Translations under genes and position numbers: made by a program
Notes under the pieces: generated by a model
Told to the model about the DNA's origin: nothing
Databases searched by the model: none
Seen by the model: the letters and a program-made list of their open reading frames with translations, nothing else
Source: Zygnema cylindricum
Taxonomy: Eukaryota; Streptophyta; Zygnematophyceae; Zygnematales; Zygnemataceae
Length of the DNA stretch: 64,000 nucleotides
Assembly: GCA_037447655.1 (NCBI GenBank)
Contig: JBBHKE010002413.1
Coordinates: 62,001 to 126,000 of the forward strand
Reading direction: 5' to 3'
Shown here: one piece after another, positions 22,746 through 33,287 of the stretch
Layout: each line of letters starts with the position of its first letter
Numbering within the stretch: the stretch's first letter is position 1

Positions 22746-23786
22746 TGTAGAAACTAATGGATTTATTAGTATTTTCTAGGTCTAAATAGAAATAGAAAGA
22801 AGCCGAGGCAGTCTACCTCTAACTTCTCTCTCCAACTCTCAAACTTGTCGCAGTCACTGAGACATTGGAGAGGAAGCTAGAGCCATGGCTACCTTGGCTA
22901 TCCTAAGGTTTACGGGAATTTTATTTTAGGGTTTATTTATTTATCTAAAATATATGTGCCGGCGGCAGGATTAGATCACTGTACCTACCGGCCGGCAGAT
23001 AGGAAGTAGCCGGTAGCCTTAGCCGTTAAGTCTAGGATTAGTGTTAGGTACTACATAGTTTGATAATAATTTAAAGATGTATACGTACGATAAATTCATT
23101 TAACTGTTACAGATTACGGGATACATAGATCCGGTACGGATGACGGTACGGATTACGAATCAATACCGCGCATTTGTTTCGGAAGTGAAATAAATACCGC
23201 GCATGTATTTATTACGGCTACGATTAAATCTGAATTTAATCGGACGGCCGGAATTAGCGCCGAGATCGCGGAGGAAGATTTCGCCGGTTTGTGGCCATCG
23301 CCACATCGGATGACGCGTGGCAAAATTCCGTTGGATTGTAGAATCTCCGGAGATTATGGCACCGAATCCGGATTTGACATGTGTCGACATTTAGGCCATG
23401 TCGTACAATGTCCGTACTGAAAGTACACCGGCGGCTGTACTTTTGCGTACGGAACTCAATTATGATTGGTTCCGTACATCAGTAGATAGAGTCTGTGAGA
23501 GAGATAGGACTTAGAAAAATTAGAAGATAGGACCCTCTCTCCCAGAGAGCTTCTGTACAAAAGGTCAACTTTGACCCTCCATAACTTACTGCTCAGGGGA
23601 GCAAATTCAGAGATTCTTTTTGCTACTGACTCAGGGGAGTCTTGCCTTCACAGGGGTGCAGGTGGTCAGGGTTTTTGTCTGCCAGGGTGGCAGTTATTTT
23701 TGCTGGAACACAAAGGGGTCAAGATTATCCTAGAGGCTTCTTGGAAACTGTCTACTCTGAGGACTTATGGAGGTCTCAGAGTTTCA
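22746..23786 (+). repeat. 5' LTR of Copia 2
   Basis: 1041 bp, TGTAGAAACTAATGG to CTCAGAGTTTCA (canonical TG...CA). Contains the promoter by analogy with the family. Confidence 0.93.
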
Positions 23787-23802
23787 GGTTATGGGCCCAC
23801 CC
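23787..23802 (+). other. Primer-binding site of Copia 2, overlapping the gag start codon
   Basis: GGTTATGGGCCCACCC directly follows the LTR. It is complementary to the initiator tRNA-Met anticodon arm (GGUGGGCCCAUAACC), pointing to priming by a cleaved tRNA fragment as in Drosophila copia. The ATG inside it is in frame with gag. Confidence 0.75.
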
Positions 23803-24879
23803 TCTAGGGTACCAATCTTTAATGGAACTGGCTTCATATACTGGGAAAGTATGATGATAGGAGCTCTATGCGAAAAAAGGTTTTGGGGGATAGTGAGTGG
23901 ACTGTTGGGGCGTCCATCAAGTCTTGGAATTCCTCCAGGGTTTGGAGGAACCAGATTCACCAGGAAAGAGGACCCACCTTCAACGGAGGAAACAAAGGAA
24001 GGAGAGGTGGTGGACAAAGGAAAGGAGAAGGAGACGACCACACCAATAGCAACTGGTTCCACATTCATGTCACCTATTCCGAGGAATGAGGAGAATGATA
24101 CTGAAACCTGGGACTTCAACAATATGGCGGCAAAGCACTTCATCCTACGCCATCTCACTCAAGGACTTGCATGTCCTCATTTGCAGGTAGAAAGAGCATC
24201 CGATCTTTGGATGGCTCTCATAGAGATGTACCGAAGTGGTACGATTCAGCAACAACAGTTGGCTGATCAGAAAGTTAAGGAGTATGTATACAAAGGGGGA
24301 AATATGTTGGATTTTTGCAATGAGCTTGCTACACTCTTCATGGAGCTACAGAGTGCGGGAAAAGATTTTAGTGAAAAAGAAAAGGTTAACTGTTTACTGA
24401 TGAAGTTACCTGATGAGTTCGTGAACATAGTTTACCGTGTGCAGGACTTGCCTGACTCAAGGTGGATATGGAACTCAGTGGTAGGGATGATTCTCGTTCA
24501 AGAGAATACAATTGAGATCCGAAGGGGAGGAAAGAGTGGCCAAGCCTTGGCAACAGCGACTGATTGGAGGAATAGGGATTCCCGAAAACCGGTCGGAAAC
24601 AATGGGGGTAGGGAGCAGAAAAAACAGGCAGATGAGTTCGAACTAAGGGCTCCCAAAGGTCTATGTCATTTTTGTAAGAAACCGGGGCACTATATGGCAG
24701 AGTGCACTAAGCTAACCGAGCTTCGGTTAAAGGAGGGGCAGACCGGTGGTAGCCCGAGAGGAAAGAAAAAGGCCCTTGTCACACAGGTACTTGAGGCTGA
24801 ATCCGAGGACGAGGACGATGAGCTCCTTTTGGATGAGGAGTTGGAGGCGAAAAAAGAGGTCGAAATTCCACGGAGGTAG
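23791..24879 (+). CDS. Copia 2 gag (capsid/nucleocapsid)
   Basis: Gag protein that packages the element RNA. From the ATG at 23791 (MGPPSRVPIFNGTGFIYWES) there are 362 codons. An in-frame ATG at 23767 lies inside the LTR. Residues in the first third match the DUF4219/UBN2 gag pattern. The zinc knuckle CHFCKKPGHYMAEC is near residue 291. The end is Lys/Glu-rich. It stops at TAG 24877-24879, and the same frame continues straight into protease. Confidence 0.88.
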   Translation: MGPPSRVPIFNGTGFIYWESMMIGALCEKRFWGIVSGLLGRPSSLGIPPGFGGTRFTRKEDPPSTEETKEGEVVDKGKEKETTTPIATGSTFMSPIPRNEENDTETWDFNNMAAKHFILRHLTQGLACPHLQVERASDLWMALIEMYRSGTIQQQQLADQKVKEYVYKGGNMLDFCNELATLFMELQSAGKDFSEKEKVNCLLMKLPDEFVNIVYRVQDLPDSRWIWNSVVGMILVQENTIEIRRGGKSGQALATATDWRNRDSRKPVGNNGGREQKKQADEFELRAPKGLCHFCKKPGHYMAECTKLTELRLKEGQTGGSPRGKKKALVTQVLEAESEDEDDELLLDEELEAKKEVEIPRR

Positions 24880-27800
24880 AAATGTGCTTACGGCAGATTG
24901 AAAGGTGAAGCAGGCTGGATTGTAGATTCAGGTGCTTCCATGCACATGTGTAAGGATAGACACCTGTTCACTAAGATAAGAAAGATTCCCACCGTAGAGA
25001 TAGAGTACGGGGATGGGAGGATAGTCACCACTACTCTTGTAGGATCGGTAGATCTAAAAGTGTTAGTAGAAGGAAAGACATCCATATTAACATTCTCCGA
25101 TGTATTGTTTATTCCGGAGCTGAACAAAAATCTTATCTCTACATCAGTATTAGATGATAAGAGTTTTTTTACTAGCACTAGGGAAGGAGTCTTTACTGCT
25201 AGTTTTGAGGATGATGTCTGTTTCATTGCTGAGAAAGGTAGCCATGGGATGTTTAGGCTGATCTTAAGTAATGAAAAGAAGAAACTTTACTATGCTGGTG
25301 TTCATGATATTATGATGTGGCATAAGAGGCTTGGGCATGTGAATCTAGATAAGTTAAGAGAGATGAAAAAGATGGGAGTGGTGGAAGGGATTCAGTTCAG
25401 TGAGAGTGATGATATAAGTGATTGTAGTGGATGTGCTCAAGGTAAAGCACACAGATTACCCTTTCCTAAAACAGCCACCTATAAGGGAGAAAAACTTCTA
25501 GATCTAGTACACACAGATATTTGGGGACCGGCTAGAGTGCCCTCACCGGGGGGGAAGAGATTTATGATGACTATAACTGATGATTGGTCTCGGTATTCCC
25601 GGGTATATTTTTTGAAAAACAAGTCCGAAGCTGAGGATTGTTTTAGACAATATAAAGCATGGAGCGAAAAACTCCATGAAACTCCAATCAAGAGAGTAAG
25701 GAGTGACAATGGTGGAGAGTATACTTCTAACCAGTTTGAGGATTTTCTGAGGGAAGATGGTGTTCAACACCAAAAGACAGTTCCAGAAAATCCGGAACAG
25801 AATGGGGTAGCTGAAAGGTTAAATAGAACACTAAGTGATAGTGCTAGAAGTATGTTGTCAAATAAAAAGATAGGAAAAAGGTTTTGGGCAGAAGCAATGA
25901 ACTGTGCTAATTACCTCAAGAATAGAGTTCTTACTTCAGCTATAAAAGATCAAACACCTTATGAGAGATGGACAGGCCGGAAACCAGACATATCTCACTT
26001 AAAGGTTTTCGGCAGTCAAGTATTCAGTCTAGATACTGATCGGTCCAATTGGAAGCTAGATCCTAAAGGAAAACCGAGATACTTATTAGGATATGATGAA
26101 GATGTTAAAGGATATAGAGTTTATGATTTAAAAAGGGAAGATATAATCTTAGTAAAACATCTAGTAGTTATGGATGAAGGAAAGTCTGTGGATCCCTTCA
26201 AATATACAAAGTCAGTAAAAATCAGATTTGAGTCAGAAAATTCCGATGACTTTGAGCTTCCTAACTATCCAGGTTTTAGAGAAGATGACATTCTTGCAGG
26301 AACAAATCAGACCGAAAAGGACTCGGCTGTGGAAACTCCAGTGACAACTCTACTCGAAGCGGAAGACGTGGTGGAAATTGATTCGGAATCAAGGGATAGG
26401 GGAGAAGCCGAGTTTGTTCGAAAGAATCCACGAGAACCATCTATTCCGGCATCAGATTTTGAGGGGGGGAGGAGAAGTAGCAAAAGACTGCAAGAAAAAC
26501 AGGTTAATAACAAGGTAACTAAACTATCTCATCAAGATGAACCTCAAACTTATGGAGAAGCGATGACTTGTCCAGAAAAAAACTGGTGGAAGACAGCCAT
26601 CAATGAGGAGATGGCTTCAATCATGGCAGCCGATACTTGGGAGCTGGTGGACTGTCCACCTAACCGAAAACCAATTGGTTGTAAGTGGGTCTTCAAATTA
26701 AAACTGAACCCAGATAACACAATCGAACGCTACAAGGCCAGATTAGTGGCAAAGGGATTTACACAAAAGGAAGGAATTGACTACGAGGAAACCTTTGCCC
26801 CGGTGGTCAGATTTCCCTCCGTCCGCATACTTCTCAGTTTAGCAGCGGCGGAAGACATGGAAGTGCATCAGATGGACATCAAGACAGCCTTTCTGCATGG
26901 AGAATTGGAAGAGGAGATCTTCATGCGACAACCCGAAGGTTTTGTGGAGGAAGGAGAGGAGAGTAAGGTATGCCAGCTGATTAAATCTCTTTATGGTTTG
27001 AAACAGGCACCTCGACAATGGAATAAGAAGCTTGATGAGTTTCTTACCGGTCTGGGATATATTCGGATCAGCTCAGATCACTCAATCTATGTTTTTGAAG
27101 ATGAGGAAGGTTTGATATTTATTGCAATTTATGTTGATGATTTGCTTGTATTAAGTAAATCAATGGAAAAAATTAACAAACTGAAAACCGATCTTAAGGG
27201 GAGATTTGAAATGAAGGATATGGGAGAAGCAAGATATATTTTGGGAATTCAAGTAGAGAGAGACCGGAAAAGGAAAATTATAAAACTGACTCAAAAGGAA
27301 GCAATAGGGAACATGCTTGAAAAATTTCAAATGGATAAAGCTAATAGTTGTACAACTCCAATGGAGTTGAAGAAGGGAAGTGAGGGGAGTGAGGAAGAAG
27401 GAGTCATAGTCTTAGACGAGGAATTATCTCCTGATGAACAGAAGTTCATGCAGACTATTCCTTACGACAAGTAGTGGGAAGTCTAATCTATTTTATGAAT
27501 TGTACCCGGCCGGATTTAGCTGCAGCTGTAGGAGTGCTGAGTAGAAGTCTAAATGCTCCCACTAAAAAGGATTGGGAGGCAGCTAAGAGAGTCCTTAGAT
27601 ATTTGGTAGGAACTAGAGATCTATGGTTGCATTTGGGTGGGGAGAATACTGACATCACTACTTGGAGTGATGCCAGTTATGGTGATGCTCCGATGAGGAG
27701 ATGCACTTCTGGATATGTATTATATGTGGGTGATGGGGCTTGCTGTTGGAGTAGCAAACAGCAAAAGGTTATTGCTCAGTCCACCATGGAGGCTGAGTAT

Positions 27801-28124
27801 ATGGCCTCTTGCTCTGCTGTAAAATAATTGATGTGGGTGAAGTCTTTGCTTAGTGAGCTTGGTCACCTTAAGAGTGGTGTGCAGAAAATATTTTGTGATA
27901 ATCAGGCAGCAATCTCTATTTCTGCCAATCCTAAAAATCATTTTAAAGCCAAACACATGGACATCAGACTCTGCTTTGTTAGAGAGAAAGTAGAAAACAA
28001 AATAATCAGTTTAGAGTACAGACCAGATAGTGAGATGGTAGCAGATATGATGACCAAACCTGTGCCTTCCCCTAAGCTAATTTTTTGCAGGGAGAAGTCT
28101 GGTCTGAAATTAAAGATTTTCTAG
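24880..28124 (+). pseudogene. Copia 2 pol: protease, integrase, RT, RNase H, frame-broken
   Basis: In frame with gag after its TAG. Protease WIVDSGASMHMCKD is intact. Integrase zinc finger: HKRLGH then CSGCAQGKAH. Core: HTDIWGP, RSDNGGEY, PEQNGVAERLNRT. RT: GCKWVFKLKLNPDNTIERYK, QMDIKTAFLHGELEEEIFM, YVDDLLVL. A one-base deletion near 27465 (where PYRQVVGS is expected) shifts the frame to a stop at 27474. The correct frame resumes (GSLIYFMNCTRPDLA). A nonsense TAA at 27825-27827 then replaces the Glu codon seen in Copia 3 (VKELMWVK). RNase H follows: STMEAEYMASCSAVK, FCDNQAAISI, KHMDIRLCFVREK. Confidence 0.92.
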
Positions 28125-28137
28125 AAAATAAGGGGAG

Positions 28138-29178
28138 TGTAGAAACTAATGGATTTATTAGTATTTTCTAGGTCTAAATAGAAATAGAAAGAAGCCGAGG
28201 CAGTCTACCTCTAACTTCTCTCTCCAACTCTCAAACTTGTCGCAGTCACTGAGACATTGGAGAGGAAGCTAGAGCCATGGCTACCTTGGCTATCCTAAGG
28301 TTTACGGGAATTTTATTTTAGGGTTTATTTATTTATCTAAAATATATGTGCCGGCGGCAGGATTTGATCACTGTACCTACCGGCCGGCAGATAGGAAGTA
28401 GCCGGTAGCCTTAGCCGTTAAGTCTAGGATTAGTGTTAGGTACTATATAGTTTGATAATAATTTAAAGATGTATACGTACGATAAATTCATTTAACTGTT
28501 ACGGATTACGGGATACATAGATCCGGTACAGATGACGGTACGGATTACGAATCAATACCGCGCATTTGTTTCGGAAGTGAAATAAATACCGCGCATGTAT
28601 TTATTACGGCTACGATTAAATCTGAATTTAATCGGACGGCCGGAATTAGCGCCGAGATCGCGGAGGAAGATTTCGGCGGTTTGTGGCCATCGCCACATCG
28701 GATGACGCGTGGCAAAATTCCGTTGGATTGTAGAATCTCCGGAGATTATGGCACCGAATCCGGATTTGACATGTGTCGACATTTAGGCCATGTCGTACAA
28801 TGTCCGTACTGAAAGTACACCGGCGGCTATACTTTTGCGTACGGAACTCAATTATGATTGGTTCCGTACATCAGTAGATAGAGTCTGTGAGAGAGATAGG
28901 ACTTAGAAAAATTAGAAGATAGGACCCTCTCTCCCAGAGAGCTTCTGTACAAAAGGTCAACTTTGACCCTCCATAACTTACTGCTCAGGGGAGCAAATTC
29001 AGAGATTCTTTTTGCTACTGACTCAGGGGAGTCTTGCCTTCACAGGGGTGCAGGTGGTCAGGGTTTTTGTCTGCCAGGGTGGCAGTTATTTTTGCTGGAA
29101 CACAAAGGGGTCAGGATTATCCTAGAGGCTTCTTGGAAGCTGTCTACTCTGAGGACTTATGGAGGTCTCAGAGTTTCA
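28138..29178 (+). repeat. 3' LTR of Copia 2
   Basis: 1041 bp, nearly identical to 22746-23786. Preceded by the polypurine tract at about 28127-28137. Confidence 0.93.
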
Positions 29179-30280
29179 AGGATATACCACTACCTTGGCT
29201 TTCGTGGAACTTGAATAATTCCCTAAAGAACCTCTTATATAATCCATGGATTTATTCCACTAAGTTTCACAGTGCCCTCTCTCAATCCCGTCAACGCCCA
29301 CAATTCGCACTTCAATTGTCTTGTTGCGATACTCTTCGGGTACAGATTTGTAAATTAAATCGCACCTTCCACATACACCTCCCTTCAACACCCGCGCGTC
29401 CTTTATCTCCACTCTCAGCCCGTCCAAATCGTTCACCCTACCCGCAATTATTTCCACCACGCCCTAAAATTTGTCTTCAAATCGGCAAGAGAATTGACGA
29501 CAATTCGAAGACACCGCTTTCTTCAACTCTCGTAGTCCTAAGGGTAACGTGCTTGGGAGAGGTTGGTTAAGATTTTCTTCCAAGTACGCACCTGAGCCTA
29601 TGTTTATCTCCCTAGAGAAACCGATTTTATTCGTCATCGGCAACCCTAAACCCCTTTCTAGCCCTACATGGCACTTTCCCCCTGTCGTGCCCCTACCATG
29701 TCGCGCTATAAATCTCAACCCGGGGTTGAAAGAAACGTTCTTAAAATAAGTCAACACTCTTTACATATTTTTTACCTCGTTCGGATTTATTGTGAATCCG
29801 TAGGTGCTCAAAAACGATGTTGCTTCTTCTTTCGCCTCTTCTAGCCATTTGAGGAATCCGATTGTTTTAACTATGCTGTAATGCCCGATCGAGTGATATT
29901 TGGCTACTTTTGCACGCTCTTTGAATGCCCTTTCAACACGCAATAGCAGTTTTCCCTCTTCGTAAGCTCTATGGTCTTTCATTACCTCTTTCCAATCTCT
30001 AAAGCTTCTACTCGCAGTCGCACCGTCCGCCTCGTCACCACCCACCAACCATCCGTTGAAGTTACGAAGAGGACCTTCAACGTCCACCGTTCCATTAGGT
30101 TATACGTATGAGAAGTTTGACGACTCTTCACGAATGAGGAACGATTCTGCCTTCCAAATGTACAAATTCTCCACTAAGTCTAAGGGTTTCACCGTTCATT
30201 TTTTTTCCTCCAACCGTACTCTCCTAAGCACTTTCAAATATTTAGAGATTCTTGCGATAGACGTCGTGGGAGCTTGAGCA
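29179..30280 (-). pseudogene. Decayed coding region, segment right of Copia 2
   Basis: One minus-strand frame stays largely open from about 30270 to the Copia 2 insertion, interrupted only by single stops (near 30205, 30112, 29762, 29465 and 29261). Coding-like segments include ISKYLKVLRRVRLEEKK, NFNGWLVGGDEADGA, KYHSIGHYSIVKTIGFLKWL, PGLRFIARHGRGTTGGKCHV and LDGLRVEIKDARVLKGGVCG. Similar stop spacing on the other strand is absent. I do not recognise the protein. It may be an old transposon, plasmid or viral gene. Confidence 0.45.
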
Positions 30281-30425
30281 ATATGGTTTTCTGTATTGCC
30301 GCTCGGAACGTTTTTGCTACTCGGGCGCGAAGGCGGTGGTTTGTCAACGTTTGTGTTCACCTAGGGACTCTCTGTTCTTGGCGCTCTTTCACGCGTCGTT
30401 TCTTGTGTATTTATGTGGGGTACTT

Positions 30426-31046
30426 TGCAATTCTCTGTCCTCCATCGGACTACAAAATTTAGGAAGCCTCTAGGTATTTTTTTAACTAACCCACTTTCAG
30501 CCACAACCAGTGCTGCCTACCACGTCCAAAAACGCCAAAGTGACCATTCTAGGATCTTGGCAGCGATATGTGCCCTTGGATAAAAACTGATTTTAAATGT
30601 TAGTCGTCGAAACAAATGTCTGATTCATTTGTTTCGTGCGGGATCACGTTCGCACTAAATATTAGTTAGTTATATATCCCTTCATTCATATGCGTGTTAA
30701 TCGGATCAAAGATCATAATATAATTGAAGTATTTATCACACACTATGTACTTTAACGAACTCCTACGATAGGCTGGTTAGAGCTGACGGCTACGCCGCGC
30801 TCTGCCGGGCGGAGGTTTGAGTTCTGTCGGAATCAACCTTTTTGTTAAGAGTGACTTATATCACTATTTAGTCCAGCCTATGGAGCTGAGGAAACCATGG
30901 CTCCACCACTCTCTCTCTCCTTCAGTGACTACAACAAGTATGGGGGATAGAGGAAAGAGGTGAGGCAGAATGACTACGCTTTTCTTTTCTTTCCTATTAA
31001 GCTATTGAGACCTAGAAAATACTCCATAAATCTAGTGATTTCAGCA
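30426..31046 (-). repeat. 3' LTR of Copia 3
   Basis: On the minus strand starts TGCTGAAATCACTAG and ends AGAATTGCA. Its end block (TGCAATTCTCTGTCCTCCAT on the plus strand) matches the start of the 5' LTR at 34972. Confidence 0.8.
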
Positions 31047-31059
31047 CTCCCCTTATTTT

Positions 31060-32200
31060 CTAGTCTAACTTTAACTTCTCTTTCAATCCACATTTTTCCC
31101 TACAATATTTTAACTTGGGAGAGGGCACACGTTTGGTCATCATGTCAACCACCATTTCTTCATCATATTTATACACAAGATTCACAATTTTAATTTCAAC
31201 TTTTTCCCTCACGAAGCTCAATCTTATGTCAATATGCTTAGCTTTGAAATAATGTTTTGGATTAGCTGCAATTGCAATAGCAGCCTGATTATCACAAAAG
31301 ACTTCATGCACTCCCTCCTTCATCTACCCCAGTTCTTCCAACAAGAACTTAACCCACATCAACTCTTTCACAATAGAACAAGAGGCCATATACTCAGCCT
31401 CCATAGTAGACTGAGCAAACCACCTTTTGCTGCTCCAACAGCTAGCACCTTCCCCCACATACAACACATACCCAGATGTGCATTTTCTCATAGGTGCATC
31501 CCCGTAAATGGCATCACTCCAAGTAGTGATATCAGTGTGCTCCCCTCCCAAATGCAACCATAACTCTCTAGTTCCCACCAAATGTCTCGTGACTTTCTTG
31601 GCTGCTTGGAGGTCTCTCTTTCAGGATCATTAAGACTCCTACTGAGCAATCCAACTACTGTCGCTATGTGCGGCCTGGTACAATTCATAAAGTATATTAG
31701 ACTTCCTACAACCTGTCTGTAGGGGATAGACTTCATAAACTTTCTCTCTTTTGGACTAATTTTATCATCTAAGATTATCCCTCCTCTTTCTACACTTCCA
31801 TCACTTACTTTCTTCAAGTCCATGGGAGTGGTACAACTGTTTTCCTTTTCCATCTGTAATCTCTCAAGCATGTTACCTATTGTTTGTTTGTGAGTAAGTC
31901 TAATGATCCTTTTCCTCCTATCTCTCTCTATTTGAATTCCCAAAATATATCTTGCCTCCCCTAAATCATTCATGTCAAATCTGCTTCTAAGATCTTTCTT
32001 TAACTTATTGATCTTTTCCAAAAACTTACTTAACACCTGCAGATCATCTATATAAATTGCAACAAAAATCACACCATTCTCATCTTCAAACATATAGATT
32101 AAATGGTCAAAGCTCATCCGGATATATCCCAAACCGGTGAGAAACTCATCTAGTTTCTTATTCCACTATCGGGGAGCCTGCTTCGGTCCATATATGGAAT
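31060..32200 (-). pseudogene. Copia 3 RT C-terminal half and RNase H
   Basis: From KQAPR at about 32165: WNKKLDEFLTGLGYIRM, then AIYIDDLQVL (the YVDD box reads YIDD), EARYILGIQIERDR and GSLIYFMNCTRPHIA, then a frame shift. RNase H is at 31581-31060 with an in-frame TAG near 31324: TMEAEYMASCSIVKELMWVK, FCDNQAAIAIAA, KHIDIRLSFVREK. Confidence 0.87.
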
Positions 32201-32231
32201 TTATGAGCCTGTAGGCTTTGCTCTCTTCTCA

Positions 32232-33287
32232 TGCAACTCTGGGACCTCTATAATTCCTCAGAAAGGACAGCTTGTAAGAAGCCTCTAGGATAACCATGAC
32301 CCCTTTGATTTTCAGCAAGAATAACGGTCACCCTGGCAGACAAAAACTCTCACCACCTTCACCTTTGTGAAGACAAGACTCCCATGAGTTGATAGCAAAA
32401 AGAATCTCTTAATTTTCTCCCCTGAGCAGTAAGTTATGGAGGGTCAAAGCTGACCTTTTGTTCAGAGGCTCTCTTGGAGAGAGGGTCCTATCTTCCAAAT
32501 TTTTCTAAGTCTTATCTCTCTCTAAAACACTATCTACTAAAGTACGGCACCAGTCAAAACGCTGTATCGTAAAGAAAGGTACAGGTGCCGGTGTACTTTC
32601 TGTACGACCATTGTACGACATGGCCAACTAACCGACACATGTCATATTTGGATTCGTTTCTGAAATTTCCGGCGATGTCGTAATCCAATGTTGTCGTACC
32701 ACGTGTCGATCGATCTGGCAGTGCCCAAAAATCGCCAAAATCGTATTCCGCGATCTCGGCGTCCTTTTCGACGGTCCGATCAAACCGGTTTTTAATCGTA
32801 GCCGTCATAAATCGTTGCGCGATATTTGTTTCGCAGTTGAAACAAAATGTGCGATATCCATTGCGTATTCGTACTGTACTCCGAATTTTTACAAAACTCT
32901 ATCCATGCGCGACGTCTATAGTTACAGTTAAATGAATTTGTTCACGCGTAACAGTTTAAATATTTGTCAAACCCTATATGTCTTAGCACCAATCCTAGAC
33001 TATAGGATAAAACTACCCGCTACTTAGAATTGACGGACGGTTGGTACCACGATCAAATCCTGGGTTCGTCAGGTATTTTTTGATAAATCTACGAAAAAAA
33101 AACCACCTGTCTCTCTATCTCTATAAGCAGCATATGCAGCCATGGCTCTAGCTTCCTCTTCAATTTTCAGTGACTACGACAAGTGTGGGAGCTGAAGAAA
33201 GAAGTTAAAGGCAGACTGCCTAGGCTTCTTTTCTGCCTTTCATTTTAGACCTAAAAAATACTTAACAAAAAACCATTAATTTATACA
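32232..33287 (-). repeat. Solo LTR nested in the RT of Copia 3
   Basis: About 1056 bp, related to the Copia 2 LTR in reverse orientation: minus start TGTATAAATTAATGG, and an internal block around AAGGTCAGCTTTGACCCTCC. RT coding stops at GFVEE on one side and resumes at ESKAYRLINSIYG on the other. The flanks (CTTCT / CTTCC) suggest a 5-bp duplication with one change. Confidence 0.8.

Larger units (their letters stand above)
22746..29178 (+). mobile_element. Copia LTR retrotransposon 2, young, with AGGAT target duplication
   Basis: 6433 bp, coding on the plus strand. The LTRs are 22746-23786 and 28138-29178, both exactly 1041 bp, with about eight substitutions between them by eye (roughly 99% identical). 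AGGAT flanks it on both sides (22741-22745, 29179-29183). Order: LTR, primer site, gag, protease, integrase, RT, RNase H, polypurine tract AAATAAGGGGAG, LTR. Despite its youth the coding region has two stops and one frameshift, so it probably relies on proteins supplied in trans. Confidence 0.95.
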
